64,000 bases of DNA from Macrocystis pyrifera (GCA_031763025.1 JASSKH010000006.1:8119691-8183690), one strand, 5' to 3'. Positions 45,194 to 58,344 are shown, counted from the first letter of the stretch. Translations and numbers: made by a program. Notes: generated by a model not told the origin, from the letters alone.

Positions 45194-47455
45194 GCACTAA
45201 GCCATTTGACGAGTGGTCTACACCTAACACAGAGCACGTTCGTGACCACAAAACTGCCTCCCTCGGTACGTCTACCTGGGACCATTTTTTAGTACCACAT
45301 GCACTGTTATTCCTAGCTACAGGAGATGTCCAGTCGCACGCTCTCAGCAGCAGGTAATCGCAACTGACAAGAGCAACAGAGCCAGGCCCATACTGCCTCC
45401 GGGTCTCGCTGTACTTGTGTCTTGGTGTGGCACCTAGCACGACCCACACTGCCCGATTGCCTGGTTGATATCCTCTTTGTACGCAAGACTAAAGTGTCAG
45501 GGCATGTGGGAGACGACGAGCTGTGTGCATTTGCAACAGCGAAGAATATTCTCTGCTGAACTTCCTCTGCGAGGAAAATGTAACAGATCGAAAACGCCCG
45601 CTTTTAACCCGTCCACTTTTTGGTTTTTGATCAATCTCAGCAACAGCAGCAGACACAGCAGCAGATATAGCAGCAGCAGCAGTACACTTTTATCGAGCGT
45701 CACAGACGTTTTACCTAGCATTTTGACGTACACCACACACACAACTCACACCGAGCACGTACATAACCACAAAACTGGCTCCCTCGGTGCGTCTATACCT
45801 GGGGAATATTGGTACCAGGTACCTGCTTTACATGTATAGGTATCATACCTAGCGAGCTGTCCAGTCTCACACTCTCAGCAGCAGGTTTTCGAACCGGGCA
45901 AGACCCACAGAGCCAGACTCATTCTGCCACCCGTCTCTCTCTACCCTCCTTTGTCTCGGTGTGCATCCGGCATAGTGATAGTAGTAGTTGTAGTAGTATG
46001 GTAGTATATGGTAGTAGTGGTAGTAGTAGCAGTAGTAGCAGTAGTAGTACAGGTACTAGTAGTAGTAGTGCGCAGTACCTCGTAGTCGTAGTATTATTAA
46101 TAGTAGTTGTAGTCGTACGGCAGTAAAGCAGTAGTGGTATTTGTTGTAGTAGTACTCCGTAGAAGCAGGTAGTAGTGGTGCTATTGCCACGAGTCTGCTG
46201 CTGTAACTATGAGAGTATAGACTGATTTTGACAGTCATTAATTTAAACGCAGAGAGAAACATTTCATGACGAGAATCTTTTTTTTTTTGTGACGCCCTCA
46301 ATCGCATGTAGACCGGTTGCTGTCTATTGATGTTAATAGTGATGTTCGAGTTCTACCGCTGTTGCCACGAGTCAGCTGCTGTTGCCGTGAGTACTTATTT
46401 GACAGTCATTAGATTTTTTCATGACAAATAGATGCATACAACTTTTCATCGTGCCCCAACCGTACGTATACCTACCTACCTGTACATACATGAATAAATA
46501 CAGAAAAGCTGATCCCTACTAATAATTGTGTTTTTTTTGTTATTTGATCTTTCTGTGTTATAGTACCTGTATTATAAGTAGTAGCAATAGTCGTAGTCGT
46601 TGTGGTGTCCGCTATTGGTGTTGTTGCCGTCTGCATGTTGCTCCTACCTGGCCAATAGCGGTAGATGCCTCGACCGTATATAGTACGTCGCCTGCACACA
46701 TACAATATCTTCTTATTAGTCGTAGTAGCAAAGTATTTTGTAGCGTGCATACTACTTCTACTTGCACCACAGTACATTTATCTGCGTAGTAGTGGTGGTG
46801 GTGTATACTAAGACCAACAGTACAGTAGTCATGCCCCCTACCCATGGTACCGCTTGCATGCTACGTTGCCGTGACATAAAACTTAGTACTTGAGTAGCCG
46901 TAGATAGTAGTGCAGTATTTATTCATGATGCTTCTACCTGTATGTACTGCATCTACTTATTATTGGCAGTGGTGTCTAGCAATACAGTATAGTAAACACG
47001 CCCCAACCCATGTTACCCCGTGGTTACGTGACCTCTCTGCTTACCATGAGGTTGTTTGTATTGTATGAGCGATTGGTCATGCTCTAGCAGTAGTACATAG
47101 CAGCAATATAATTAGTAGTCGTAGTAGTAGTGTACCAGGTGGTATTTTGTAAAGTGCATGCTGCTTTTACCTGCACTACATGTACATAGTAGTGGTAGTG
47201 GTGTGTAGTAACAGTATAGTAGTCAACCCATGTTGTACCGCGTGCATGTAGTGTAGTATTCACCACAGAAAGAGCAGTACTCAGTTCCTGCCGACTACTA
47301 TTATCCTTTCCTTCCAGCAATACGCTGACCCATGGCTCACGTTTCCGCTAAGAACAGTTATACGTGTGTTCTCTGTGGCTCCCTTTACGCCTTGCGACGC
47401 CCTCGGGATTTAAGGTTGCCTACATCCTGATTGGGAACCTTGCATATATATAATT

Positions 47456-49475
47456 TTGAAGTGCAGTCAATACGCACGGGTACCGATATACGAGTACCTT
47501 AGTTTAGATACTCGAGCTAATGTAGTTTGCGGATAGATTGCGAATATGTCTTACTCGTAGTACGGTCTATTGTATATCCAATGCATCTCCAGTGACTTTA
47601 CAGCTAAAACTACTACATAGACTACTTTATATATAGCACAGGCTATGGCAGCAGCACCTACACAGCAGCACAGCACTAGAGGCAGCTACAACAGCTTCCT
47701 CCGCTATTCCAGCTCCGTTCATCGCCCCCCTTAACTTCATCAGCTTCTTCATCAGCCTCGACCTTATCTTAGACCGGTACTCCAGTCTTGGGGCCGGTTG
47801 CCAACACACAGAATGCTGGACGGCACTTAAACGTTTTGTGTAGCAACGATATATCAGTAATTGTTTAGTACGTTCTTGAGTTCAGTGCTACACACGGTAG
47901 ACTTTGAACTCTGCGTTGGTCTTCTAAAAGATAGTCGTCACATAGTACCTGATCCGTTACAAAGGGTCGTTGGTGTTGTTCGGATGACGTTATGCGATCC
48001 AGGGTAACGTGAAAGTACACACATGTGTTATAATGGTTTCAATTGAATTGACAAGTCCAACAGTGAAAGAAGACAATGGGTGAAGCGACATTTCACAGCA
48101 CATCCTTGAAATTAGGAGACGAGGTATGCGGCTATGTTGCATGCTCAGCAGTGAAAGAGGGAACTGGTTGCAACGGTGTTGCGGGATATTCCCAGGGTGG
48201 AGTTTCCAAGTCTTCACGCTACTTGTTTGCGACGTAAGCAATATTTTCAAACGTGGCTTCCATTGAGGGGCAGTGTTAAGAGATAGCTTGTGGGCAACAT
48301 CAAGTTTTTGTCATGATTGCTCTGTAGCGATTGCAGTATAGCAGTCTCACTAGTAGAATATCAGTAGCATGGATTGCTACTAAATATAAGAAGCGTAACA
48401 GGCAGCATTCTGCGATTGATCCTATTAATAGTATTGCTTGGAACCGTACCTACGTGTAAATATGCCGCGCGCTTGCCAGACGAGTAGCTAGTGTTCAGTC
48501 GTGCTACGGTACGTACAATCTAGCTACAATACTATTCCGTTTGACAGGTGGTCGGGAGATTACAACACCACGGCAAAACTAAAATCCCATGAGCACGCAT
48601 CAAGAAACGTTCGTTGCTGTGCACCGGAAGGCCCAGATAAGTACATGTTGCCAAAGAGCGTGTATCTAGACGAGAGCTGACCGAAGATTTCATGCGCATT
48701 CTCTCACTTTTCTTCGTGGCTCCTGTCGTTCGTCCTTGATCTCTCTGGCCAGCAAGGGGGCACTTTTCAACACGAAATCTCTTCTACATCTTCCAAAAAC
48801 CAGCCAGGTACAGTAAGTAGCGTAAGCACTATACTGTATACAGTAACAGCGCAAGCCTGTACCGCCACCTCCCAAGGGTTTACCAACACAATTCTCCAAC
48901 AAAAGCCGCGAACAGCCAGACCCACGGGGCGGCAGAGGGATCAAAAGCGCTTTCCACATTTTGACTGCCTTTTTCGCGCTACAAGCTATATTATTACCGT
49001 ACGTAGCTAGTCGCGACCTGTATCGAGTGTAAGTATCGCCAAATGGCAACAGCATTCATTCTGTGTGTTTGATGTTATGTTGTACGTTGGTTATGTGCAA
49101 CACTCATCAGCATGGCGTACTAACGTCTAACTAATCTGTATGCCAAGCATCGCAAACTACCGGCATAGCCGTAGACAGCTTTGTGTATGGGTGTGGGCTA
49201 AACCTGTGTCATACATCCGGTGGCTGAGCTTTTCAGTCAGAGCCGTGCCCGCGATCACGGACTGCTAAACGTGCGTCATTTTCCACACAAAACTCAACAA
49301 AACAAGATGTTCTCAATTTGGACTCCATAGCATGCGATGATCTGTGAACGGTGCCACGGTTCCTGGTAGCAAGACAATCGATCACAAGACCACCGACGCG
49401 CAAAGGGCAGGCACATTACTATGATGCGAATAGACATCCTCTGGGATGTCAAGCTTCGCTCAACAACCCAAAATT
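47456..49475. other. Unassigned stretch
   Basis: No recognisable gene or repeat. Minus-strand frames at 47990-48250 and 48690-49055 lack motifs. CAGCA-rich sequence lies near 47645-47700. Nothing else stands out. Confidence 0.35.
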
Positions 49476-49476
49476 A

Positions 49477-49800
49477 TTACTTATTGTTCTCGTGCGAGTT
49501 GGCCGGGCTCATCGCGTTGTCCTGAGAATTGCCCGTGGCTGGTGGCGGTGCTTCAACCCCCAGCCAGTCGTGTAAGCTGCTCGGGCTCATCGCGTTGCGT
49601 TGGGCGCTGACTCCGGCTGACGGCAGTGCCTCAACTTCAAACCAGTCGTGCGGGCTATTCGGGCTCATCGTGTTGCCCTGGGCACTACCCCCGAGTGGTG
49701 GTGGTGCCCCAACGTCGAACCAGTACACGCTTTCCGACTCCTGTACGCACACGTGGAGCGACGTCGAGTTTTGCAAAGAAAACCAGCAGATAGAGGGCAA
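49477..49800 (-). CDS. Open frame with three 25-residue repeats, possible exon
   Basis: Not recognised. The 107-codon frame has a 25-residue repeat of the form SAQ-N-MSP-S-HDW--VEA-P-AG, present about three times (residues ~30-105), encoded by 75-bp tandem DNA units from ~49500 to 49725. The period is a multiple of three, so the repeat stays in frame, and the overlapping plus-strand frame at 49529-49906 is also periodic (STSNQSCGLFGLI). Both strands are therefore open for the same reason and I cannot decide which, if either, is coding. I lean slightly to the minus strand because the units keep the MSP and HDW words. Confidence 0.25.
   Translation of the reverse strand: MPSICWFSLQNSTSLHVCVQESESVYWFDVGAPPPLGGSAQGNTMSPNSPHDWFEVEALPSAGVSAQRNAMSPSSLHDWLGVEAPPPATGNSQDNAMSPANSHENNK
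49500..49728. repeat. 75-bp tandem repeat, three units
   Basis: CGGGCTCATCGCGTTG recurs near 49504, 49579 and 49658 (the last as CGGGCTCATCGTGTTG), followed by CAACNNC-AACCAGTCGTG. Units differ by substitutions and a small spacing change. Confidence 0.8.
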
Positions 49801-49944
49801 TCATCCATTGGTCAGAAGGAGGGCAAAAACTGGCAGGAGGGAAAAATACGTATGGAAGATTATTCGGGCGAGGCCGTCCCCGAGAACTTGTGCTAGAGAC
49901 CCGTAGACATGTGTACTCTTTATGACGATGCCTTAATGCGAAAA

Positions 49945-50125
<181 letters not shown>

Positions 50126-53100
50126 TGAAGGCATTCCACGGCGGCAGAGGGAGTTACTATCATGCTCTCGACCGCCCGCCCCCTCCCCTGCCCCCGCTCA
50201 AAACCTAGGGGATGGAAGGCGAGGGCTGATACGCTACGTGACGGGGACATTTCTGTCCTGAGCGTAATTGTCATTCCGGCTCCGATGGACGTCCGAGGCG
50301 AACCATCGTTCACTCCTCGATATGATGCAACACGAGAATCCTTCCAACCTTCATCAGGAGTACTCTTGACCTCGCCTAACTGCGTAAGACCTGTCAGGCC
50401 AGAGCATCCATCACTACGAGTCTAAGAAACGGATTTCGTCACCTCTGAAGGTAGAAGAGATGGGACTATGCCGTCTTCCCCCGCCCCAGCCCGTCCAGTC
50501 GCGATTTCCTGCCGACAAAATGATGAACAAAGCACGGACCGGCTCGGTGTATCTATGGGAGTAGGAGCCCAATTGTTGCTGATCAACGGTTTTAAATTAA
50601 AATTAATAATACCGTGGTTCGCCGAACTGCAGTAGTGTATAATCACACCTTGGACATTCGACGAGGGTCTTTGCAACATAGCAACGGCTATGGTGCAATG
50701 GGTGGGTCTTTATCGTTAGCAAAATTGATTGACTGACTCTTTCCTCAACGTACTATCGTCGGTATTGGAAAATATATACTCATTCCCCAACGTATATTGT
50801 TCGGCAACAGTCGCCGTAGTCCCTCGGCAAACGCTGTTGCTACCAACGATTGGTGGCTATCGATGGATAATCTGCACGGAAATTGCAGCAATCTGCTGTA
50901 GTCCCTCGGCGAAAACTGATACCACCGACAAAGGCTATCGATGGTAAGCCTCGCAAATCATCGCAACGGCAATCGACAAAATGCCGCGCACAGTCCGTTT
51001 TGGCCGACATTGGCTATCGATGGGCGCATTTCACAATCTATTTTGGTGGGCAGTGCCTATCGATTGGCTACTTCGCCAGTTCGTTGTCCCAAATACAATA
51101 TCCTCCGCCCGAAAACAAAGCAAATCCAGGTGCGTGCAACATAATGAGCGACAACAATGATTGTATCGTGATTTCGTGATTCTCTGGCAGTAAACGAGAC
51201 GGCGCTTAGACTCGAATACTCTTAACATTTTACTGCTACATATTACGCTTGTATACTGCTATATAATGATGTGTGCGCACTGTGTTTTGGGATTTGTTTC
51301 CCTATGTTTTTGCCATGCGGCAGCAGTGAGTGTAGCGTGGGATGCGCTTTAACGTCGATCATGATGTGAGTGTGATTTTAGTTTTTCAAAACCGCTTTAC
51401 GCGTGATGCGTCACGTCACGAACCGTTTGGATTGCGCACGAGTACTTCTATACAATCGTTCCTTATAGTTGATGTTGGGAAAGAGTAGTACCTGTGGTAG
51501 GGCACTTGTCCTTGCAATGGCCCCGGAGAAGTGCTCGTCAATGTCCATGGTCGACAATCGATTGGCAGACGTGGCAACGGTTGCATGCTAATACGGTAGA
51601 GATGCACCTGGTACTTTCTCCGTCGAAAAACTTGATACCCCACCAACATAACCTTACCTTTGAGAAACATGAAAGTGCAACACGATCGGTAACGCCACGG
51701 CCTAGATATAGATATATATATATATTATATGTGGACATATACAATATAGGCGATATGTATATTCCTGGTATACAATATATGTATGTGCTGTATATATAAA
51801 AAAAATAGCGTCAGCCACACAAGGACATCCCCGCGATTCCTCGGTTAAGGATCCCCGCCAGTCAGAAATAGCTTGGCGATGAAGGGCGCTCCCTATATCG
51901 TACCTAGCACGCCTCACCTGTTCTACAGTAGTATATCTTGTAGATGTACCGTTGCATAATTGGTACAAGTTTGTCAAATACTTCAGGTCTGATGGGCAGC
52001 ACCTTCCGTGATTCAAGTCATTTGGGTTCTGTGATGGTTGCCGTTGAGTATGTGTGGATGTTATGATTGAAACAATCAGATGGCGAATGGACGAAATAAT
52101 ATTATATCATGCGTTTGGAATGTGTGTGTGAGAAAAACAAGAGATACCTTGTTTATTGCATTTGCTCCAAGTTGCTGCGATAAATTGGGCATCAAATATC
52201 ACTTGGTTAAAGTGCTGTTTTTTTGCGCATCAGACGAAGTGTTTGTATACGCAACATGTATATATACTCTACTGTGCAGTAGACACACCTCTTTCTGACC
52301 GACATGTTTGTGACTGCTGGCGATTGATACACTCCTCAGGTGAGGAACTGGTACAAGGTATCAACTTCTGGCCGACATGTTTGCGTCTGCTGACGATTAA
52401 TACGCTCCGCAGCTGAGGGAATATACCCAACATCGTTGGAATCACTGCAATATTTTGCAATATCCATGGAAACATTCCACTCTCCGGACAGATCCATCGG
52501 TTCCAACTTCTATTCACGATATTGTATGGCCTGCATCTACCTCATCATTTTGCTGGGCGAGACCCGTATAATCTGCATGTTCTATCTAGCGCATGTTTCC
52601 TGGGTTGGATTTGTACTATAGACATATCCTGCACAACTTCTCGCAGCAGCAGGTGGGGAACTGAATTATCTATCTGTAGATATATGATCTACGTCGATCA
52701 TGATCTGTCCTACCTGTGGAGTATTCACGGTGTTTTCTGCAGGAAGCTTACCATTATTCTCAAAGCCAGTTTTTTGGGTGCGGTGAGCCGAGCTTTTTTT
52801 TTTTTCTTATGTGAGGAACTTCAGAAAAAAACAAGTAGGTGCACCGCTATACCGTAGCCTCTCACAACATCACCTGGTCCAGCAGAAAGGGCAAACACGA
52901 CCGCAAACACGCACTTTATCGTAGTAAGCCTTTTGAAATTTCATGCCATGATTTTTCTGTGCCACGTTGGGGAGGGTACGAGCACCGCGGCACCGGCCAC
53001 TGCTTCTAGTTTCCTATGGCATCCATCCATGATGCCGGTACCTGAGACCCCCAGCTGGCCAAGGTCTAGACAAATTTATGCAGTCTCGGACAACCGAGAC

Positions 53101-55640
53101 ACCCAATGGTATAGTAAACCATTGACACACTCCTTGTGAGCTCCAAACCGCTACCAGCCAGTCGCAAACGACAGCCCAACATGATACGGTGTGTGCTATA
53201 CCATGTGTGTGTTGCACACACCATGCGCAGCCCGTCCGTTCTATCCACCTTAGAAAGAAGAAAGGGCTCGTGCGCTGGAGAAGGCAACAGCAACACGAGT
53301 CCTAACCTCTGCAGTACGACTATTAACACCGATAGCAGGCAGTGTCGTGCACTCCGCGTGTGTGCCTCTGTCATTCCTACAGCTGTGCAGCTGTGCACTT
53401 GAAGCTGATGACGGGCGAATTAACGTCTCGCTCGCATCGCATGTTGATGACCTCTATGGTAATATCCACACGAGAAACCGGGGGATGTACCCCGGATGTC
53501 CCCTGACGGCCACACTTCGGCAGAAATCAGCCCTTCCGTCGGCGTGAGGCTCATGAGAAATTCCGTCGGTCACCATAAAATGGCAGGATCGTTCGCCGTA
53601 CTGACAAGCATACGCCTTCCTCTGTGCTATGATAAGTGTTGCCAGTAGATACACCTGGTAGTACACAGCAGTACTATATTAATACTAAGGAAACGAACGC
53701 GCGTTGGGTGAACCCCTTTCCAATTTCATTCTCGTTTTTTCAGGTAAACTCGTATGAAATACTTGGAATTACCATACCGTAGGATCTTGCCAGGATGTAT
53801 GTGTTCTGCAGTAGTATCATGAGTATGCCAAAAGAGGATCCCTCGGGTTCGCTGCCAAGATGCATCACACAGCTTCAGATCTCGGGACAAGATCACCCCG
53901 TCCGGGGTGATACATGGTATCTCGCACATACGGTAATACGGGTCTGCGGCGGCAGCAGGTGATGTATTTCTCGCCTCTTTCCCGAAGAAAGCCACAGAAT
54001 ACGATCGTTACACGGGCGGGGGAAAACGTACATCGTCCATGGTGATATTGTCGGATGTACGTTCAGACCTTTGGTAGCTGAGCGCGCATGCTTAGAGACA
54101 CCTCTGTCCGCTGCTTCGGAGGGCACGGGTTTGCTTATGCTCGTACAGCGGTTATAGTAGCTCGAAGGCCAACTGCACTCCTCGCGGACTGCAATAAACA
54201 GAACATACCGGTGCACCTGGTAGAAAGTATCTACACACCTGGACCTGGTCTGTTCTGCAATTGACAAGTAGTGGGGCAATGAAGCAAAGTTCGTGGTTCG
54301 AAATCAACGTGCCGTGACGCGGACGCGCACCATGTGCGGCCATTTAGAGGTCCATCGCACCAAAACATCAAGCGCCGTCGTACCAACCGTAGACTGGGAA
54401 GCTGCAGCCTTGACTTCATTCTCTAGGACAGCCCACTCACCCTCAAAACGTGTCGAATGTAAATGAACTGCCATGGGTACGAGTACGGGTCAGCGACGCC
54501 GGAAAACCCCGCCCTGAAACGTTGCGCATCCCGCCTGAACAGGCAGAGGGGAATCGAAAATAGGCAACTCATTGGGGGACAACGGGCAGGCCGGGAAGCT
54601 GAGAACGGCCATATGTATGTATAAGCGGGGATGTTGCGGTGTGACAGTTGTTACTGCTGTGCAGTGCTATACACCACGTGTAGAGGGTCCGATACAGAAG
54701 CCACGCCGTAAAATCGATTCGCCACCCGCCGATGCCATGCATGAGAGTTTCCGACAAATTACCACAAAGTAAAGGAATTCTTGTGTGCCTTGAAGAGACG
54801 AACACTTATAACTCGCGAGGTGCGTTTGGTTCTCTCACAGCAGTTGGTTGTTCTCCGACGTCTCTTGCATAGTTCGTCTCGTTCTTGCACTCGTGGTTGA
54901 CCGACTGCGCCGCTGTGTGATGACTGATCTCTACAAGACTAGGTGCAGTGAACGAACGATCTCAACGGGAAAGGAAACAGAGAGGGCGTACAGTAGATGG
55001 TGAAATTGGTTCTGGCTACACGGGCTTGGGCTTATTTATTATCTTTGATGAAACCGTTTTTTTTTTTTTCCAGTTTGGGTTTGCCGTTTCACTCCACGCC
55101 GACAATTTGTTTCGAACAACGTCGACATGGCCATTTTGGCATCTCCACCTTCGTTCCTGCCTCTTGCCAAGTTTTCATTGTTTTTCGCTGCGTGCTGCAT
55201 ACAGCAATAAAAACTGCACCTACAGCCAGTGCAGTTTTGGTAAATGCTACCAGGTGTCTATCTGGTACCAGGTACCAGGAACTCGTCGTGCAGGGTGACG
55301 GCCTACTACACGCACAGTATCTGGTACACAATATCGGAGAACATAGTCTAGGGAGCTGTGTCTTGTGAACGTAAGCGGGTGCATGCTACCCGACTGTAGG
55401 GAACACAACTATCCACCACTCATCGTGCTGTAAGCTTCGTAAGTTGTGCCTGTCTTCTAATGGTTGGCATGCACTACTGCATAGTGTGCTAGTCGTGCGC
55501 GGGGCGAGTCTCCTTGCTGTGCCTCTACGGCGAGTCGCATTCAGATAGGTACCGCAACAGCAACAGCAACAGCTTGCGACACACAGTAGAAAACACGAGT
55601 GCGTGCGTTTTGTTGGTAGGTTGTCTCGCCGAACAGCATG
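50126..55640. other. Unassigned stretch with minor repeats
   Basis: GGCTATCGATGG recurs near 50846, 50931 and 51010 and as GCCTATCGATTGG at 51054, a degenerate tandem series. A TA-rich microsatellite occupies ~51700-51810. A 73-bp direct duplication with CCGACATGTTTG lies at 52295-52418. TACCAGGTA occurs at 55266. Many short open frames exist on both strands without motifs. I cannot support a gene. Confidence 0.4.
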
Positions 55641-55653
55641 CTGGTTTCATTAA

Positions 55654-55742
55654 CCCTTTTAGTGCCGCAGTCCCGTTTTGGGGACAAATCACTTGGAATT
55701 AGACTGGTTTGTCCCCAAATCGGGACTGCGGTACTAAAGGGG
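55654..55742. mobile_element. 89-bp piggyBac-like MITE flanked by TTAA
   Basis: The ends are inverted repeats of ~37 bp: CCCTTTTAGTGCCGCAGTCC at the left, and CCCCTTTAGTACCGCAGTCC on the complement at the right, both continuing CG-TTTGGGGACAAA. TTAA flanks it at 55650-55653 and 55743-55746. TTAA target duplications and ends beginning CCC are the signature of piggyBac-type elements. There is no coding capacity; it would depend on a transposase elsewhere. Confidence 0.82.
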
Positions 55743-55746
55743 TTAA

Positions 55747-57526
55747 GACTGAATCGAGGCCGAGTTATCCGATTCGGATATATTGAACAGGATACGAGAA
55801 AAAAAAAAAAAAACGTGTTCGTGAAGTGACGGTACACGCTCAAGGGTGCGCCGAGTAGGGTATGGACACACTATGGGGTACCCGCATATGTACAAATCAA
55901 GTCTTTTTGGGGCAGAAATCTGCAAAACTGTATAGCAAAGCTTTAAGGTTGGCACCAGATAGGAAACACAAAAACTCAAGCTCGCTTGGGGGGCATAGTT
56001 CTCAGGATCGCAAACCGGGTCTATCACAAAGCATATACCAGCTGGGAACAATCGGTGTACAAATACTAGCCGTTTCTTGGTTTTACTGATATATGACCGG
56101 TAAGGCCCCTCCAAATCATTGAGCCCCCGAGTCAATACCATTGTGTCATTTGTAGCATTAAAATACTCTGCGATTATTTGTTATCATCGCCTAATTCATT
56201 TACCTACATTCTTTAGATCGAGGTGTGCTCCCTCCAGTAAATTGCCACTGAAATACCGCGAAAGTCACGAGACGAGACGTCCGGATTTCGAGCTACGGTA
56301 CTACGGTATAGTAGTAGCACAGCATCCGTTGCGGTGCCATCTTGGCGAACACAGCAAAGTCTTGACGCACTTCAACACGACGCACACACATGACTTACAA
56401 TAATGTACATCCCCGGATGTACGTTGTTGTCTTTTTTTCGCTACATGCCGTGGCATGCCGTGGCACCACCTGCGGCAAACCTTACCCTGGGAGCCTCGTG
56501 CGCATCCCCGCCTTACACCGACCGCCTGTAAGTACCGCAAGGTACATGCGGGTATTTCTATCAAGGTCGGACTCCGTAACAAGACCAAAATAAAACCTTG
56601 TCTTGTGCGGTAATGAAATTTGCAAAACCAAACAAGCAGCAAATAGAAGACGCCCCCCCTAACATCACACAGAAGAAACATCAACATATATCTAGCCCGG
56701 CTATATACCAGGTAAAACGGCGGGCAGTTGCAGCACCACGCAGAACTTTACGAGACACCGAGCAGTGAAATACGCTCAACATTTCTCACCCCACTCCTTT
56801 CGTCCAAAGCCGGCTACGTGTATACAGTCAACTGTTTGGTGGCAATCTAACGCCGAGGCGTGCACAGACCTCACCATCGTCGAAATCCAACCACTACTAC
56901 ATTAACTATCACCCTTATTTTAGTAGTTACACCCGCGTGAAGCGGACAGCCAGCGCGGCCGGATGACCGGTTTGCTGCCGATTTTATCCAGCGATCGGTC
57001 AACCGGGCAGAAGTCTCCGATTCTCTTAGTCGGGCAGCAACTACTCGCAGGCGTCTCGTGAGTTTCCACGAATCGCCAGCGATGTTTCTTCCTCAAAACG
57101 CTCATCGTGTAAATTTAAATACTGTACCGAAGTGAACACCCCAAGAGCAAGCACCCTATACAATAAACACACCCCTGATAAATCTACCGTGGTTTAAACC
57201 GCGGAGAAGACCCCGTCCGTGCTGTTTGTTGTTATTTATGCCGATGAGACTTTGGCGGGAAAACTACCCTTTTTTCCCCCGGTGCGGTAGAGGGATGCAC
57301 CTCAAGCTTCTGAGGCTCCTTCCGCGCTTGAGGCAGCTTGAGGAGCTCTGTAAGATACCCAAAACCCGACTTCGAGGAAGAATGTATGCCCAGCCTAACC
57401 AACAATCTCAATAGGGGCTAGGCATACACGAGCTGTCAAATACCTACGTATTTAAATACACAAGATGATATTCCAAGGAAACAGGAGGAGGCAGCTGAAG
57501 AGCCCCCTTTCGGTTAGAGCATGTTT

Positions 57527-57559
<33 letters not shown>

Positions 57560-57575
57560 AACCTCCCAAGAATCC
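55747..57575. other. Unassigned stretch
   Basis: TACCAGGTA occurs at 56706 and a run of 31 C at 57528-57558. The block at 56428-56483 is an inverted copy of 58345-58400. No gene is supported; the 128-codon minus-strand frame at 56301-56687 crosses the repeat and has no known domain. Confidence 0.35.
56428..56483 (-). repeat. Dispersed repeat R4, copy 1
   Basis: TTTTTTTCGCTACATGCCGT, then GGCACCACCTGCGGCAAACC, is the complement of 58345-58400 (GCCGCAGGTGGTGCCACGCC, ACGGCATGTCGCAAAAAAAG). The shared block is about 55 bp with few differences. Confidence 0.8.
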
Positions 57576-57577
57576 AC

Positions 57578-57815
57578 ATCAAAAGCAGTTCTTAGTAGGA
57601 CGCAGCACATCTTTCTTGCCACTCATCCAACACCTCACGGCGCTTCGCGGTCGGTGCAAGCAATGTCTGCCTGGTCGGTCAAAACCCGACGTGCCCGTCC
57701 CGGCATTGTAGGGATGCGAGAGTCTATGGTCACACGATTATGGTCATGCATGATGTTGAGTACCCCCACCGTGGCATCTACAACGTCGCGACTTCTTCTG
57801 CAAAGCTTGATGATT
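57578..57815 (+). repeat. Dispersed ~200-bp repeat R1, copy 3
   Basis: It shares AACACCTCACGGCGCTTCGC, GTGCAAGCAATGTC and CCCGTCCCGGCATTGTA with 27240-27485, in the same orientation, ending with CATGCAT and GAGTAC plus C. The GTCGG / CCGAC stem with a 7-nt loop is present. Confidence 0.8.
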
Positions 57816-57867
57816 GACCATATACCCAGTCGTTCACATCCTCTTCCTACGTTTTTTTTAGGGCTGT

Positions 57868-58048
57868 GGCCAAACTCAGGTATACCTGGCCACGTTTGAG
57901 CCGAAATCAGGTAGATTCTAAACCAAGTAAAAAACGCGCGCCACCAGCAGCGTTTTTTTTCCGTGAAAGTCCGTCAAACAAAAACTGCGCCTGAACATAA
58001 AGCGTGTGGCCTCCAAAATCTGAATTGTTTTGTTTTCTTTAGGGTATA
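57868..58048 (+). repeat. Dispersed repeat R3, copy 2
   Basis: It matches 26712-26890, with AAAAACGCGCGCCACC and CAAAATCTGAATTGTTTTG. Its left end GTGGCCAAACTCAGGTATAC, then CTGGCCAC, is recalled in part at 58757-58805 (GAGCCGAAATCAGGTA) and, on the other strand, at 58885-58917. Confidence 0.82.
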
Positions 58049-58264
58049 CCTGGTAGGCCATTGAACACAACAGAACATACACATCATAACACATCGTGAA
58101 CAAGTGAAGCACATCGTATACCGAAGATATCAGGAGAAATTCCAAGCAAGGCAAAACGTGCGCTGTCCAGGTTGTAGGGCAGGGTTCTACACTATTTGAC
58201 CTTGTCGTGGGCATGCCGTGACATTGCCATGGTACTGCCCATGGCTAACCGATTGGGGTTGGGG

Positions 58265-58295
58265 CTAGGGTTAGGGTTAGGGTTAGAGTTAGGGT
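58265..58295 (+). repeat. Interstitial telomere-like tract (TTAGGG)n
   Basis: About five units: CTAGGG, TTAGGG, TTAGGG, TTAGAG and TTAGGG, preceded by the degenerate GGTTGGGGCTAGGG. It is embedded between non-telomeric sequences on both sides, so it is not a chromosome end here. Confidence 0.88.
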
Positions 58296-58344
58296 TTCAT
58301 GGTATGCCGTGGAGGTCCGTGGAAGGTTCCGTAGCATGCTGTAG

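Larger units (their letters stand above)
43690..47455 (+). repeat. Tandem 2.7-kb unit, copy 2 (with 1.1-kb insertion)
   Basis: It is contiguous across the point where copy 1 is split by the LINE: CTCTCTCTACCCTCCTTTGT then CTCGGTGTGCATCCGGC at ~45936-45975. Its left part matches 35055-36179 and its right part matches 42057-43690. The left part is interrupted at 44087-45185 by a TIR element, for which copy 1 shows the empty site (TTGTATCTGTTGCACG at ~35445). CAG and TAG microsatellites are frequent. Confidence 0.85.

Noticed and set aside
57528-57558. 31-base C run, together with the 32-base T run at 22991-23022, as retroposon tails.
   Set aside because: No element body adjoins either run, and homopolymers of this length may also be affected by sequencing error.
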